Shown here: positions 28,081 to 36,858 of the stretch, piece after piece
How positions within the stretch are numbered: the first letter of the stretch is position 1
How the letters are laid out: every line of letters starts with the position of its first letter
Source of the DNA: Pelomonas sp051857475
GTDB lineage: Bacteria; Pseudomonadota; Gammaproteobacteria; Burkholderiales; Burkholderiaceae_C
Direction: 5' to 3'
Assembly: GCF_051857475.1 (NCBI RefSeq)
Contig: NZ_JBPZGZ010000001.1
Span: forward strand, 1,860,001-1,924,000
Length of the DNA: 64,000 bases
Translations under genes and position numbers: made by a program
Notes under the pieces: model-generated
Told to the model about the DNA's origin: nothing
The model's input: the letters and a program-made list of their open reading frames with translations, nothing else
Database searches by the model: none

Positions 28081-28104
28081 CGCGCCGCCACTCAGGGCGG
28101 CGCG
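28081..28104 (-). repeat. Intercistronic hairpin between livK and livH
   Basis: A perfect 9-base inverted repeat CGCGCCGCC / GGCGGCGCG around a six-base loop lies in the 56-base gap after livK. No T run follows. Hairpins here commonly protect the 3' end of binding-protein mRNA, giving more binding protein than permease; that role is inferred. Confidence 0.6.
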
Positions 28105-28125
28105 GCCGTGGCAGGGCTCAGGCGA

Positions 28126-29385
28126 TCAGCCCGGGCGCTTCATCTGGCAGGACGTGGGCGTCGACGACACATAGCTGTCGTACTGTTTGACCGGCGCCAG
28201 CGTCATGCCCGTCTTCTCGGGGCTGTAGGGGTATTTGGCATCGGCCTTCTGCCAGACCGAGATGAACAGCGGCTGCTGCAGCTGGTGGTCGGTCTTGCGC
28301 ATCGTCACTTCGCCGTTGAAGCTCTTGACGGTCAGGCCTTCCAGCGCTGCCGCCACCTTCACCGGGTCGGTGGACTTGGCATTGGCCATGGCCTGGCTCA
28401 GCAGCGTGTAGATGTGCTGCACGCTGAGGGTGTACATGTCGTCGCCGAACTTCTTGTTGAACTCCTCGGCATCCTTCTGCGCCTGGCCGCCCATGTTGTA
28501 GTGGCTGTAGGCGACCTGGAAGACGCGACCCGCGCCGCCCGTGCCCAGGGCCGTGGGCGTGCCGGTCACGCCGGTGTAGTAGGTGAAGAACTTGCCGTTG
28601 TAGCCGGCCTCGTTGGCGGCCTTGACCATCAGCGCCAGGTCGGAACCCCAGTTGCCGGTGATGACGGTGTCGGCACCGCTGGCCTTGATCTTGGCGATGT
28701 AGGGCGCGAAGTCGCGTACCTGGGCCAGCGGGTGCAGGTCCTCGCCGACGATCTGGATGTCGGGGCGCTTGCGGCCCAGCATCTCCTTGGCGTACTTGGC
28801 GACCTGGTGGCCGTGGGCGTAGTTCTGGTTCAGCAGGAAGACCTTCTTGACGTCGGGCTGGTCCTTCATGAAGGTGGTCAGCGCTTCCATCTTCATGGAG
28901 GTGTCGGCGTCGAAACGGAAGTGCCAGTAGCTGCACTTGCTGTTGGTCAGGTCGGGGTCCACCGCCGAGTAGTTCAGGTAGACGATTTCCTTGCCGGGGT
29001 TGCGCTCGTTGTGCTTGGTGACGGCATCGCTCAGCGCCAGCGCGACACTGGAACCATTGCCCTGCATGATGTAGCGGATGCCCTGGTCGGCGGCGGCCTT
29101 CAGCAGGTTCAGCGACTCGGCCGGGCTCAGCTTGTTGTCGAAGGTGACGACCTCGAACTTCACGCCGGCGGGATTGCTCTTGTTGGTCTTCTCGCCCAGG
29201 AACTGGAAGGTCTTGACCTGGTTCTGGCCCACCGGGCCCATCAGGCCGGACAGCGCGTCGATATAGGCCAGCTTGACCGTCTCGCCCTTCTGAGCCTGGG
29301 CGGCACCGGCCGCCAGGGCCAGCACGGCGACGGCCGTCAATGCGCGCGGCAGGCGGCGGACTTGGGCCGAAGTGATCTCGAACAT
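28126..29385 (-). CDS. livK: Branched-chain-type ABC transporter, periplasmic binding protein
   Basis: 419 residues with a signal peptide (ALTAVAVLALAAGAAQA, then QKGETVKLAYID). Type I periplasmic-binding fold: DALSGLMGPVGQNQVKTFQF near the start and the hinge-region KKVFLLNQNYAHGHQVAKYA. CAGGAGAC precedes the ATG. It directly follows an acyl-CoA synthetase gene and precedes livHMGF, a grouping often seen for carboxylic or aromatic acid uptake, so a branched-chain amino acid substrate should not be assumed. Confidence 0.93.
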   Translation of the reverse strand: MFEITSAQVRRLPRALTAVAVLALAAGAAQAQKGETVKLAYIDALSGLMGPVGQNQVKTFQFLGEKTNKSNPAGVKFEVVTFDNKLSPAESLNLLKAAADQGIRYIMQGNGSSVALALSDAVTKHNERNPGKEIVYLNYSAVDPDLTNSKCSYWHFRFDADTSMKMEALTTFMKDQPDVKKVFLLNQNYAHGHQVAKYAKEMLGRKRPDIQIVGEDLHPLAQVRDFAPYIAKIKASGADTVITGNWGSDLALMVKAANEAGYNGKFFTYYTGVTGTPTALGTGGAGRVFQVAYSHYNMGGQAQKDAEEFNKKFGDDMYTLSVQHIYTLLSQAMANAKSTDPVKVAAALEGLTVKSFNGEVTMRKTDHQLQQPLFISVWQKADAKYPYSPEKTGMTLAPVKQYDSYVSSTPTSCQMKRPG

Positions 29386-29469
29386 GCTTGTCTCCTGTTG
29401 TGGCTCTGAATGTGAACGAAAGTTAATCCAGCCCGGCTGCCGCGCAGTCCCGTGCTTACCCCAGACGTT

Positions 29470-31116
29470 TCAGCTCGTCGGCAACTTGTGCTCGATGAAC
29501 TGGTCGCGCAGCTTGAGCTTCTGCACCTTGCCGGTGGCTGTGTGCGGAATCTCGGCGACGAAGACGACGTCGTCGGGGATCTGCCACTTGGCGATGCGGC
29601 CGTCGTAGAAGGCCAGCAGCTCCTCGCGCGTCAAGGCCGCGTCGGGCTTCTTGACGACGACCAGCAGCGGTCGCTCGTCCCACTTGGGGTGTTTGGCGGC
29701 GATGACGGCGGCCTCGTGCACCGCCGGATGGGCCATGGCGATGTTCTCAAGGTCGATGGAGGAGATCCATTCGCCGCCGGACTTGATGACGTCCTTGCTG
29801 CGGTCGGTGATCTGCATGAAGCCATCGGCGTCGATGGTGGCCACGTCGCCGGTGGGAAACCAGCCCGGCTCGCCATCCACGCCGACCAGCGGCGACTCGT
29901 CATGGTTGTAGTAGCGCGCAATGACCCAGTGGCCGCGCACGACGAGATTGCCCGAGCTCTCGCCGTCCCAGGGCAGGGAGCGGCCTTCGTCGTCGATGAT
30001 GGCCATGTCGACGCCGTAGATGACGCGACCCTGCTTCTCCAGCAGGCGCTGCTGCGCTTCAGCCGGCAGGTTGAGCTGGCGCGTCGTCAGCTTGGACAGC
30101 GTGCCCAGCGGCGACATCTCCGTCATCCCCCAGGCGTGGATGACCTCGACGCCATAGTCCTGCTGCAGCGACTTCATCATGGCGGGCGGACAGGCCGAGC
30201 CGCCGATGACGGTGCGCTTGAAGGTCGTGAACTTGAGGTTGTTGGCCTTGACGTAGTTCAGCAGGCCCAGCCAGACCGTCGGCACGCCGGCGCTGAAAGA
30301 CACCTTCTCGCTCTCGAACAGCTCGTACAGGCTCTTGCCGTCCAGATGCGGCCCAGGCAGCACGAACTTGCAGCCGACGATGGCCGCGCTGTAGGGCAGG
30401 CCCCAGGCGTTGACGTGGAACATCGGCACGACGGGCAGGATGACGTCGCGGCTGGAGCAGTCCATCGCATCCGGCAGCGCCGCGGCATAGGCGTGCAGCA
30501 CCGTCGAGCGGTGGCTGTAGATGGCGCCCTTGGGGTTGCCCGTGGTGCCCGAGGTGTAACAGATGCTGGAGGCGGTGTTCTCGTCGAACTGCGGCCACGT
30601 GTAGTCGCCGGTCTCGGCGGCCAGCAGGTCATCGAAGCACAGCAGATTCGGGATGCCTGTGCTGGCCGGCATGTGGGCCCGCGAGGTCATCAGCACGAAA
30701 TGCTGCACGCTCTTCAGCAGCGGCGCGATCTTCTCGACCAGCGGCAGGAAGGTGGCGTCGAAGCACAGGATGCGGTCCTGCGCGTCGTTGGCGATCCAGA
30801 CGATCTGCTCGGGAAACAGGCGCGGGTTGATGGTGTGGCAGACCAAGGCCGAGCCCGAGCTGCCGTAATAGATCTCCATGTGGCGATGGCCGTTCCAGGC
30901 CAGCGTCGCGACACGGTCGCCGGGTTCGCAGCCCAGGCGTGCAAAAGCCTGCGCGGCCTGGCGCGAACGGCGCGCCACCTCGCGCCAGTTGCTGCGGTGC
31001 AGGTCGCCCTCGACCCGCTTGCTGACGATCTCGGTCTCGCCCGAATGCCGCTCGGCGTGCTTCAGCAGCGACGAGATCAGCAGCGGATCCGACATCATCC
31101 GGCCCATCAATGCCAT
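29470..31116 (-). CDS. AMP-dependent acyl-CoA synthetase (fatty acid-CoA ligase type)
   Basis: Activates a carboxylic acid to its CoA thioester through an acyl-adenylate. 548 residues. The P-loop-like motif ICYTSGTTGNPKGAIYSHRS is near residue 190, the adenylate-binding HAWGMTEMSPLGT near 330, the GWFPTGDVATIDADGFMQI hinge region near 430, and the catalytic lysine in HTATGKVQKLKLRDQF near the C-terminus. It is 84 bases upstream of livK on the same strand. The chain-length class cannot be set from sequence alone. Confidence 0.92.
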   Translation of the reverse strand: MALMGRMMSDPLLISSLLKHAERHSGETEIVSKRVEGDLHRSNWREVARRSRQAAQAFARLGCEPGDRVATLAWNGHRHMEIYYGSSGSALVCHTINPRLFPEQIVWIANDAQDRILCFDATFLPLVEKIAPLLKSVQHFVLMTSRAHMPASTGIPNLLCFDDLLAAETGDYTWPQFDENTASSICYTSGTTGNPKGAIYSHRSTVLHAYAAALPDAMDCSSRDVILPVVPMFHVNAWGLPYSAAIVGCKFVLPGPHLDGKSLYELFESEKVSFSAGVPTVWLGLLNYVKANNLKFTTFKRTVIGGSACPPAMMKSLQQDYGVEVIHAWGMTEMSPLGTLSKLTTRQLNLPAEAQQRLLEKQGRVIYGVDMAIIDDEGRSLPWDGESSGNLVVRGHWVIARYYNHDESPLVGVDGEPGWFPTGDVATIDADGFMQITDRSKDVIKSGGEWISSIDLENIAMAHPAVHEAAVIAAKHPKWDERPLLVVVKKPDAALTREELLAFYDGRIAKWQIPDDVVFVAEIPHTATGKVQKLKLRDQFIEHKLPTS

Positions 31117-31250
31117 GGTTGTCTCCTGGCGGTCTTATCGACCCAGTCTAGTCGCCACTGTGTTGACAGAAACGTCACAACCGCGACCCTCGGACCCCGG
31201 GGAAACACCCGGATGAGCGAGGTGAAAGGCCCCCTCACTAAACTGGTGCG

Positions 31251-32699
31251 ATGAACCCCTTCGACGGCCTCGCCTGGACCAACCGTTTCGCTGGCCTGGG
31301 GCCCGACTTCTTCACCGAACTGCCGGCCCAGGGCCTGCCCGATCCGCACTGGGTGGCGCAGAGCCCCGACTGCGCGCAACTGCTCGGTTTGCCTGCCGAC
31401 TGGACGGCTCGCCCCGAGGCCCTCGCCGCCCTGTCCGGCAATGGCGCATGGCCCGGCATGCAACCCCTCGCCTCGGTCTACAGCGGCCACCAGTTCGGTG
31501 TCTGGGCCGGGCAGCTGGGCGACGGCCGCGCACTGTGGCTGGGCGAGCTCGACACGCCGAGCGGCCCTCAGGAACTGCAACTCAAGGGCGGCGGCCTGAC
31601 GCCCTACTCCCGCCGCGGCGACGGCCGCGCCGTGCTGCGCTCGTCCATCCGCGAGTTCCTGTGCTCGGAGGCGATGGCCGCCCTGGGCGTGCCGACGACG
31701 CGCGCCCTGTGCATCACCGGCTCGCGCCTGCCCGTCATCCGCGAGACGGTCGAGACGGCGGCCGTCGTCACCCGCGTCGCGCCCAGCTTCATCCGCTTCG
31801 GCCACTTCGAGCACTTCGCCCATCACGACCAGCTCGACGCGCTGCGGCGCCTGGCGGACTGGTTCATCGCCCATCACGCGCCCGAATGCGCCAACGACCC
31901 CGAGCCCGCCGTCGCGCTGCTGCGCAAGGTGTCGTTGCAGACCGCTGATCTCATCGCGCATTGGCAGGCCGTGGGCTTCTGTCACGGCGTCATGAACACG
32001 GACAACATGTCCATGCTGGGCCTGACCTTGGACTACGGCCCCTTCGGCTTCATGGATGCCTTCGACCCGGGCCATGTCTGCAACCACAGCGACGACCGCG
32101 GCCGCTATGCCTATGCGCGCCAGCCGGCGGTCGGTTTCTGGAACCTGCATGCGCTGGCCCAGGCCTTTGTGCCGCTGCTCGAAGGCGAGCAGGAAGCCGT
32201 CGGCGAGCGCCTGCTCGAGGCCGTCGAGGCCTACCGCGAGCGCTTTGCCAGCCAGATGCTGGGCCGGCTGCGCGCCAAGCTGGGCCTGGAAGGCGAGGAC
32301 GCCGGCGACCAGGCCCTGGCCGACGACTTCCTGAAGCTGATGGCCGCGTCCAGCGCCGACTTCACGATCACGTTCCGCCGCCTGTCCCGCGCGCCGACCA
32401 ACCCCGAGCCGCTGCGCGACATGTTCATCGACCGCGAGGCGATTGATGCCTGGCTGGCTCGCTGGCGCGCCCGCGTCACGCCGGGCGCCGAGGCGCGCAT
32501 GCTGGCCGTCAACCCGGCCGTGGTGCTGCGCAACCACCTGGCCGAGGGCGCCATCCGTGCAGCCCAGCAGAACGATTTCACGGAGACAGCCCGGCTGCTG
32601 AAAGTTCTGGGCCGCCCGTTCGACGAACCCGCAGTCCCCAGCGACGCGGCTCTGCCGCCCGACTGGGCCTCCACTCTCGAAGTGTCCTGTTCATCATGA
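31251..32699 (+). CDS. selO: Protein adenylyltransferase SelO (YdiU family)
   Basis: A pseudokinase-fold enzyme that transfers AMP to Ser/Thr/Tyr of proteins and is linked to oxidative stress. 482 residues. Conserved stretches include VYSGHQFGVWAGQLGDGRAL, LQLKGGGLTPYSRRGDGRAV, FCHGVMNTDNMSMLGLTLDY and DYGPFGFMDAFDP. The C-terminus is LEVSCSS with a cysteine near the end, as in bacterial SelO. The stop overlaps the msrB ATG, tying an AMPylase to a methionine repair enzyme in one operon. Confidence 0.96.
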   Translation: MNPFDGLAWTNRFAGLGPDFFTELPAQGLPDPHWVAQSPDCAQLLGLPADWTARPEALAALSGNGAWPGMQPLASVYSGHQFGVWAGQLGDGRALWLGELDTPSGPQELQLKGGGLTPYSRRGDGRAVLRSSIREFLCSEAMAALGVPTTRALCITGSRLPVIRETVETAAVVTRVAPSFIRFGHFEHFAHHDQLDALRRLADWFIAHHAPECANDPEPAVALLRKVSLQTADLIAHWQAVGFCHGVMNTDNMSMLGLTLDYGPFGFMDAFDPGHVCNHSDDRGRYAYARQPAVGFWNLHALAQAFVPLLEGEQEAVGERLLEAVEAYRERFASQMLGRLRAKLGLEGEDAGDQALADDFLKLMAASSADFTITFRRLSRAPTNPEPLRDMFIDREAIDAWLARWRARVTPGAEARMLAVNPAVVLRNHLAEGAIRAAQQNDFTETARLLKVLGRPFDEPAVPSDAALPPDWASTLEVSCSS

Positions 32700-33121
32700 G
32701 CCAAGACTCCAGCAAGACCTATCCCGTCCAGAAGAGCGACGCCGAATGGCGCGAGCAGCTGGACCCCATGCAGTACCAGGTCGCCCGTCATGCCGCGACC
32801 GAGCGCGCCTTCACCGGCCAGTACTGGGACCATTTCAAGGACGGCCACTACAACTGCATCGGCTGCGGCACGCCGCTGTTCGAGTCCGACACCAAGTTCG
32901 ACGCCGGCTGCGGCTGGCCGAGCTACTGGGCGCCGGTCAACAGCGAGGTCATCGAGCGCGTGGTCGACCGCAGCCACGGCATGGTGCGGGTCGAGGTGCG
33001 CTGCAACAAATGCGGGTCTCACCTCGGCCACGTCTTCCCCGACGGTCCCGAGCCGACGGGAGAGCGTTACTGCATCAACTCGGCCGCCATCGATTTCGTG
33101 AAAGACAATCCCGGCGCATGA
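32696..33121 (+). CDS. msrB: Peptide-methionine (R)-S-oxide reductase
   Basis: Repairs methionine-R-sulfoxide in proteins. 141 residues. Zinc ligands C54/C57 (CIGCGTPLF) and C103/C106 (CNKCGSHLG), catalytic cysteine C126 in GERYCINSAAIDF, and CGWPSYW are all present. Coupled to selO by an ATGA overlap and to yciB by another. Confidence 0.97.
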   Translation: MSQDSSKTYPVQKSDAEWREQLDPMQYQVARHAATERAFTGQYWDHFKDGHYNCIGCGTPLFESDTKFDAGCGWPSYWAPVNSEVIERVVDRSHGMVRVEVRCNKCGSHLGHVFPDGPEPTGERYCINSAAIDFVKDNPGA

Positions 33122-33750
33122 AGCTGCTGCTCGACTTTCTTCCGCTGATCCTGTTCTTCATCGTCTTCAAGGGCGCTGAAGGCCATGCCGATGCAGCCGC
33201 CGCGTTCTCGACCGAGCATTTCGGCTTCCTCGTCTCCGGCGGCGTCGTCGGCGCCCAGGAGGCCCCGGTGCTGCTGGCCACGCTGGTCGTCATGATCGCC
33301 ACGCTGGTGCAGGCCGCCATCCTGAAGCTGCGCGGCAAGAAGATCGACCTGATGCTGTGGATCAGCCTGGTGCTGGTCGTCACGCTGGGTTCGGCCACGG
33401 TCTGGTTCCACAACGAGACCTTCATCAAGTGGAAGCCCACCGGCCTGCATTGGGCGATGGCGCTGACGTTCTGGATCTCCCAGGCCTGGTTCGGCAAGAA
33501 CCTCATCCAGTCCATGCTGGGCGCCGAGCTGACGCTGCCGGACGCCATCTGGCTCAAGCTCAACCGCGCCTGGGTGCTGTTCTTCGCCGTCATGGGCGTC
33601 GTCAACATCTATGTGGCCTACAACTTCTCGACCTCGGCCTGGGCCAACTTCAAGGTCTTTGGCGTCACCGGGCTGATGCTGCTGTTCACGCTGCTTCAAG
33701 GCCTCTACCTCGGCAAGCACCTGCCTCCCGAAGAGGACAGCAAGCCGTGA
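33118..33750 (+). CDS. yciB: Inner membrane septation protein YciB/IspZ
   Basis: 210 residues with about five membrane helices. Starts MKLLLDFLPLILFFIVFKGA, the family's characteristic opening. FIKWKPTGLHWAMALTFW and LNRAWVLFFAVMGVVNIYVA are the conserved middle and late segments. Involved in envelope integrity and septation. Overlaps msrB by ATGA and the bolA-like gene by GTGA. Confidence 0.95.
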   Translation: MKLLLDFLPLILFFIVFKGAEGHADAAAAFSTEHFGFLVSGGVVGAQEAPVLLATLVVMIATLVQAAILKLRGKKIDLMLWISLVLVVTLGSATVWFHNETFIKWKPTGLHWAMALTFWISQAWFGKNLIQSMLGAELTLPDAIWLKLNRAWVLFFAVMGVVNIYVAYNFSTSAWANFKVFGVTGLMLLFTLLQGLYLGKHLPPEEDSKP

Positions 33751-34007
33751 TCAGCGCCGAGATCGAGACCCGCCTGCGCGCCGAACTGGCGCCGCTGGAA
33801 CTCCACATCCGTGACGACAGCGCCCAGCACGCCGGCCATGCCGGGGCCCGCGAAGGCGGCCACTTTCATGTGGCTGTCGTGTCAGATCGCTTTACAGGTC
33901 TGCAAAGATTGGCCCGGCACCGCCTCGTTTATCATTGTTTGTCCGACCTGATGCAGCGCGGCATCCACGCGCTGGCCATCGACGCCCGTGCCCCGGGTGA
34001 ACCCTGA
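33747..34007 (+). CDS. BolA-family protein
   Basis: 86 residues starting with GTG (MISAEIETRLRAELAPLELH). It shows the BolA pattern: REGGHFHVAVVSDRFTGLQR with the conserved histidine, then RHRLVYHCLSDLM and GIHALAID. BolA proteins bind monothiol glutaredoxins and Fe-S clusters. Follows yciB with a four-base overlap, the usual yciB-bolA-parvulin order in Burkholderiales. An intrinsic terminator begins 28 bases after the stop. Confidence 0.92.
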   Translation: MISAEIETRLRAELAPLELHIRDDSAQHAGHAGAREGGHFHVAVVSDRFTGLQRLARHRLVYHCLSDLMQRGIHALAIDARAPGEP

Positions 34008-34034
34008 AGCAGGTCGAGCGTGATTGAAGAACCG

Positions 34035-34062
34035 CGCGCCCGGCACCGGGCGCGATTTTTTT
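34035..34062 (+). terminator. Intrinsic terminator between the bolA-like gene and the parvulin gene
   Basis: CGCGCCCGG / CCGGGCGCG, nine bases with a tight CA (effectively GCAC) loop, followed by A and seven T. It ends only 23 bases before the next ATG, so it may regulate readthrough into the parvulin gene. Confidence 0.92.
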
Positions 34063-34085
34063 AGCCTGACTCACATTCCCCACCC

Positions 34086-34889
34086 ATGAAGAAGCTTGCG
34101 CTCGCCGCCGTCGTCGCGGCCACCGTTTCGGCACTGGTTCCGGCCGCTGCTGTTGCGCAGAACGTCGCCACCGTCAACGGCAAGCCCGTGCCCAAGGCAC
34201 GTGTCGAGACGCTGATCCAGCAGGTCACCAAGAGCGGCCAGCAGCAGCGCTCGCCCGAGCTGGAAGCCCAGGTCAAGGACGAAGTCGTCCGCCGCGAGAT
34301 CTTCATCCAGGAAGCCGAGAAGCGCGGCATCCCCCAGGGCGCCGACTACAAGGCCCAGATGGACCTGGCCCGCCAGATGCTGCTGATCCGCGGCCTGATG
34401 GAAGACTTCAAGGCCAAGAACCCCGTCAGCGACGCTGAAGCCCAGGCCGAGTACGAGAAGTTCAAGGCCGCCAACGCTGGCAGCGAATACCGTGCCCGCC
34501 ACATCCTGGTCGAGAAGGAAGAAGACGCCAAGGCCCTGATCGCCCAGATCAAGGCCGGTGCCAACTTCGAAGAACTGGCCAAGAAGAACTCCAAGGACAC
34601 CGGCTCTGCCGCCAACGGTGGCGACCTGGACTTCGCCAACCCGAACAACTTCGTGCCCGAGTTCAGCAAGGCCATGGTCGAGCTGAAGAAGGGCGAGATG
34701 ACGCAGGAGCCGGTGAAGAGCCAGTTCGGCTATCACATCATCAAGCTCGAAGACATCCGCGCCGCCACCTTCCCGGCCTTCGACGACGTCAAGGCCCAGA
34801 TCAAGCAGCGCATCGAGCAGCAGAAGATGGCCGAGTTCCAGGACGGCCTGATCAAGAAGGCCAAGACCGACTACACCTTCAGCAAGTAA
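34086..34889 (+). CDS. Periplasmic parvulin-type peptidyl-prolyl isomerase
   Basis: 267 residues with a signal peptide (LALAAVVAATVSALVPAAAV, then AQN). An N-terminal SurA-like helical region is followed by a PpiC/rotamase domain from about residue 135: YRARHILVEKEEDAKALIAQ, FEELAKKNSKDTGSAANGGD, and FGYHIIKLEDIR. It helps fold exported proteins. No Shine-Dalgarno is visible in the 23 bases between the upstream terminator and the ATG, so readthrough or a leaderless transcript is possible. Confidence 0.93.
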   Translation: MKKLALAAVVAATVSALVPAAAVAQNVATVNGKPVPKARVETLIQQVTKSGQQQRSPELEAQVKDEVVRREIFIQEAEKRGIPQGADYKAQMDLARQMLLIRGLMEDFKAKNPVSDAEAQAEYEKFKAANAGSEYRARHILVEKEEDAKALIAQIKAGANFEELAKKNSKDTGSAANGGDLDFANPNNFVPEFSKAMVELKKGEMTQEPVKSQFGYHIIKLEDIRAATFPAFDDVKAQIKQRIEQQKMAEFQDGLIKKAKTDYTFSK

Positions 34890-34910
34890 AGCGCAGCGCG
34901 CACTTGTCGC

Positions 34911-34934
34911 AAGACCCGCTCCGGCGGGTCTTTT
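34911..34934 (+). terminator. Terminator after the parvulin gene
   Basis: AAGACCCGC / GCGGGTCTT stem with a TCCG loop and TTTT at the end, 22 bases after the stop. It lies 23 bases before the next start codon, repeating the arrangement seen at 34035. Confidence 0.88.
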
Positions 34935-34956
34935 GCCATCTGGACCCGAAAACACC

Positions 34957-36186
34957 ATGTCCGACGCCCTCAGCACCCGCCTCGTCCATGCAGCCGGTGG
35001 CGACCGCCCCTCCGGCGGCGTCCACCCACCCGTCCACCCCTCGGTGCAATACGCCTACGAGAACGTGGAAGACCTGATCGGCGTCTTCCAGGGCAAGGTC
35101 AAGGGCAGCTTCAACTACGCCCGCCAGGGCACGCCGACGACGGCGGCGCTGGAGGCCGTCATCACCGAGCTGGAAGGCGGCACCGGTACGGTCAGCTTCG
35201 CCACCGGCATGGCGGCCCTGAGCGCCCTCTTCCTGACCCTGCTGAAGGCGGGCGACCATCTCGTCACCAGCGCGCGCGTCTTCGGCAACACCAACAGCCT
35301 GTTCCAGACGCTGGAAGGCTTGGGCATCGCGGTCAGCCGCGTGGACGCCGGCGATGTCGAGGCCGTGCGAGCCGCGCTGCGGCCCGAGACCCGGCTGGTC
35401 TTCGTCGAGACCATCGCCAACCCCAGCACGCGCATCCCCGACCTCGAGGGCATGGGCGCCCTGTGCCGCGAGCGTGGCCTGCTCTACGTCGTCGACAACA
35501 CCGTCACCTCGCCGGCCCTGTGCCAACCCAAGCGTTTCGGTGCCGGCCTGGTCATGAACTCGCTGACCAAGACCCTGGCAGGCCATGGCGAGGCCCTGGG
35601 CGGCGCCATCACCGACACAGGCTGCTTCGACTGGTCGACCTATCCCAACATCTTCCCGGCCTACCGCCAGGGCGACCCGCGCGGCTGGGGCCTGCAGCAG
35701 ATCCGCAAGAAGGGCCTGCGCGACATGGGCGGCACCCTGTCCAGCGAGGCGGCGCATCGCATCCTCGTCGGCGCCGAGACGCTGACCCTGCGCCTGCAGC
35801 GCAGCAGCGAGACCGCCCTCACCCTGGCTCGCCATCTGGCCGCCCACCCGGCCATCGCCCAGGTCCACTACCCGATGCTCGAAACCCATCCCGAGCACGC
35901 CAAAGCCAAGACCTGGTTCGGCGGCAACGGCTCGTGGATGATGAGTTTCGAGCTGCGCGACCCGGATCGCCTCGTCGAGGTGCTGAACCGGCTGCGCCTG
36001 CCGCTCAAGGCCACCGGTCTGGCGGACACGCGCACGCTGATCATCCCGGTGGCGCCGACAATCTTCTGGGAGATGGGCCGCGAGGCGCGCGCCGCCATGG
36101 GCATCGCCGAAGGGCTGGTGCGGCTGTCGGTGGGCCTGGAAGCGGCTGAAGACCTGATGGCCGATTTCGACCGGGCGCTGGCCTGA
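34957..36186 (+). CDS. Cys/Met metabolism PLP-dependent sulfhydrylase or cystathionine gamma-synthase family enzyme
   Basis: 409 residues from MSDALSTRLVHAAGGDRP. The PLP lysine is in NSLTKTLAGHGEALGGAI, with the phosphate loop FATGMAALSALFLTLL and the ring-stacking region FNYARQGTPTTAALE. The enzyme belongs to the family that makes homocysteine or cystathionine from activated homoserine. O-succinylhomoserine sulfhydrylase (metZ-like) or cystathionine gamma-synthase are the main options and cannot be separated here. Converges on the ybbA-like gene with no gap. Confidence 0.88.
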   Translation: MSDALSTRLVHAAGGDRPSGGVHPPVHPSVQYAYENVEDLIGVFQGKVKGSFNYARQGTPTTAALEAVITELEGGTGTVSFATGMAALSALFLTLLKAGDHLVTSARVFGNTNSLFQTLEGLGIAVSRVDAGDVEAVRAALRPETRLVFVETIANPSTRIPDLEGMGALCRERGLLYVVDNTVTSPALCQPKRFGAGLVMNSLTKTLAGHGEALGGAITDTGCFDWSTYPNIFPAYRQGDPRGWGLQQIRKKGLRDMGGTLSSEAAHRILVGAETLTLRLQRSSETALTLARHLAAHPAIAQVHYPMLETHPEHAKAKTWFGGNGSWMMSFELRDPDRLVEVLNRLRLPLKATGLADTRTLIIPVAPTIFWEMGREARAAMGIAEGLVRLSVGLEAAEDLMADFDRALA

Positions 36187-36858
36187 TCAGACGGCCAAGC
36201 GGCCGGCCTCGATCTTCAACTGGCGCTCGCAGCGCGCCGCGATCTCGCGGTCGTGGGTGACCAGCACCAGCGTCGTGCCGGCCTCGCGATTCAGCTCGAA
36301 CATCAGCTCCATCACCGAAGCGCCGGTCGCGAAGTCCAGGCTGCCTGTCGGCTCGTCGGCCAGCAGCAGGGCCGGGCGCTGCACGAAGGCACGCGCCAAG
36401 GCCACGCGCTGCTGCTCGCCGCCCGACAGCACGCGCGGGTAATGGCCCAGGCGCTCACCCAGGCCGACACGGGTCAGCATGGCCGCGGCCTGCTCACGGG
36501 CGTCGCGGGCTCCGCGCAACTCCAGCGGCAGCATCACGTTCTCCAAAGCCGTGAGATTGGGCAAGAGTTGAAAGCTCTGGAACACGAAACCCAGCTCGCG
36601 GGCGCGCACCGCGGCGCGCTCGTCCTCGTTCAGCGTGAACAGGTTCTGGCCCCGCAGCTTCACGGAACCGTCGCTGGGCGTGTCCAGACCGGCCAGGATG
36701 GCCAGCAGCGTGCTCTTGCCGGAACCCGAGGCGCCGACGATGGCGACTGATTCCTGCGCGGTCAGCTCGAAGCTGATGTCATGCAGAATCGTCAACTCCC
36801 CGGTCGCGTCGCGCACGCGCTTGGTGATCTGGTCAACTTGAACAAGGGCTTCGGGCAT
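36187..36858 (-). CDS. YbbA-like ABC transporter ATPase
   Basis: 223 residues from MPEALVQVDQITKRV. Walker A is IVGASGSGKSTLLAILAGLD, with signature LSGGEQQRVALARAF and Walker B LLLADEPTGSLDF, all canonical for the LolD/MacB group. It is divergent from the tesA-type esterase, the same pairing as ybbA-tesA in E. coli, but the permease (ybbP) that normally follows is absent here. Its ATG and the tesA ATG share the tetranucleotide CATG at 36856-36859. Confidence 0.92.
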   Translation of the reverse strand: MPEALVQVDQITKRVRDATGELTILHDISFELTAQESVAIVGASGSGKSTLLAILAGLDTPSDGSVKLRGQNLFTLNEDERAAVRARELGFVFQSFQLLPNLTALENVMLPLELRGARDAREQAAAMLTRVGLGERLGHYPRVLSGGEQQRVALARAFVQRPALLLADEPTGSLDFATGASVMELMFELNREAGTTLVLVTHDREIAARCERQLKIEAGRLAV

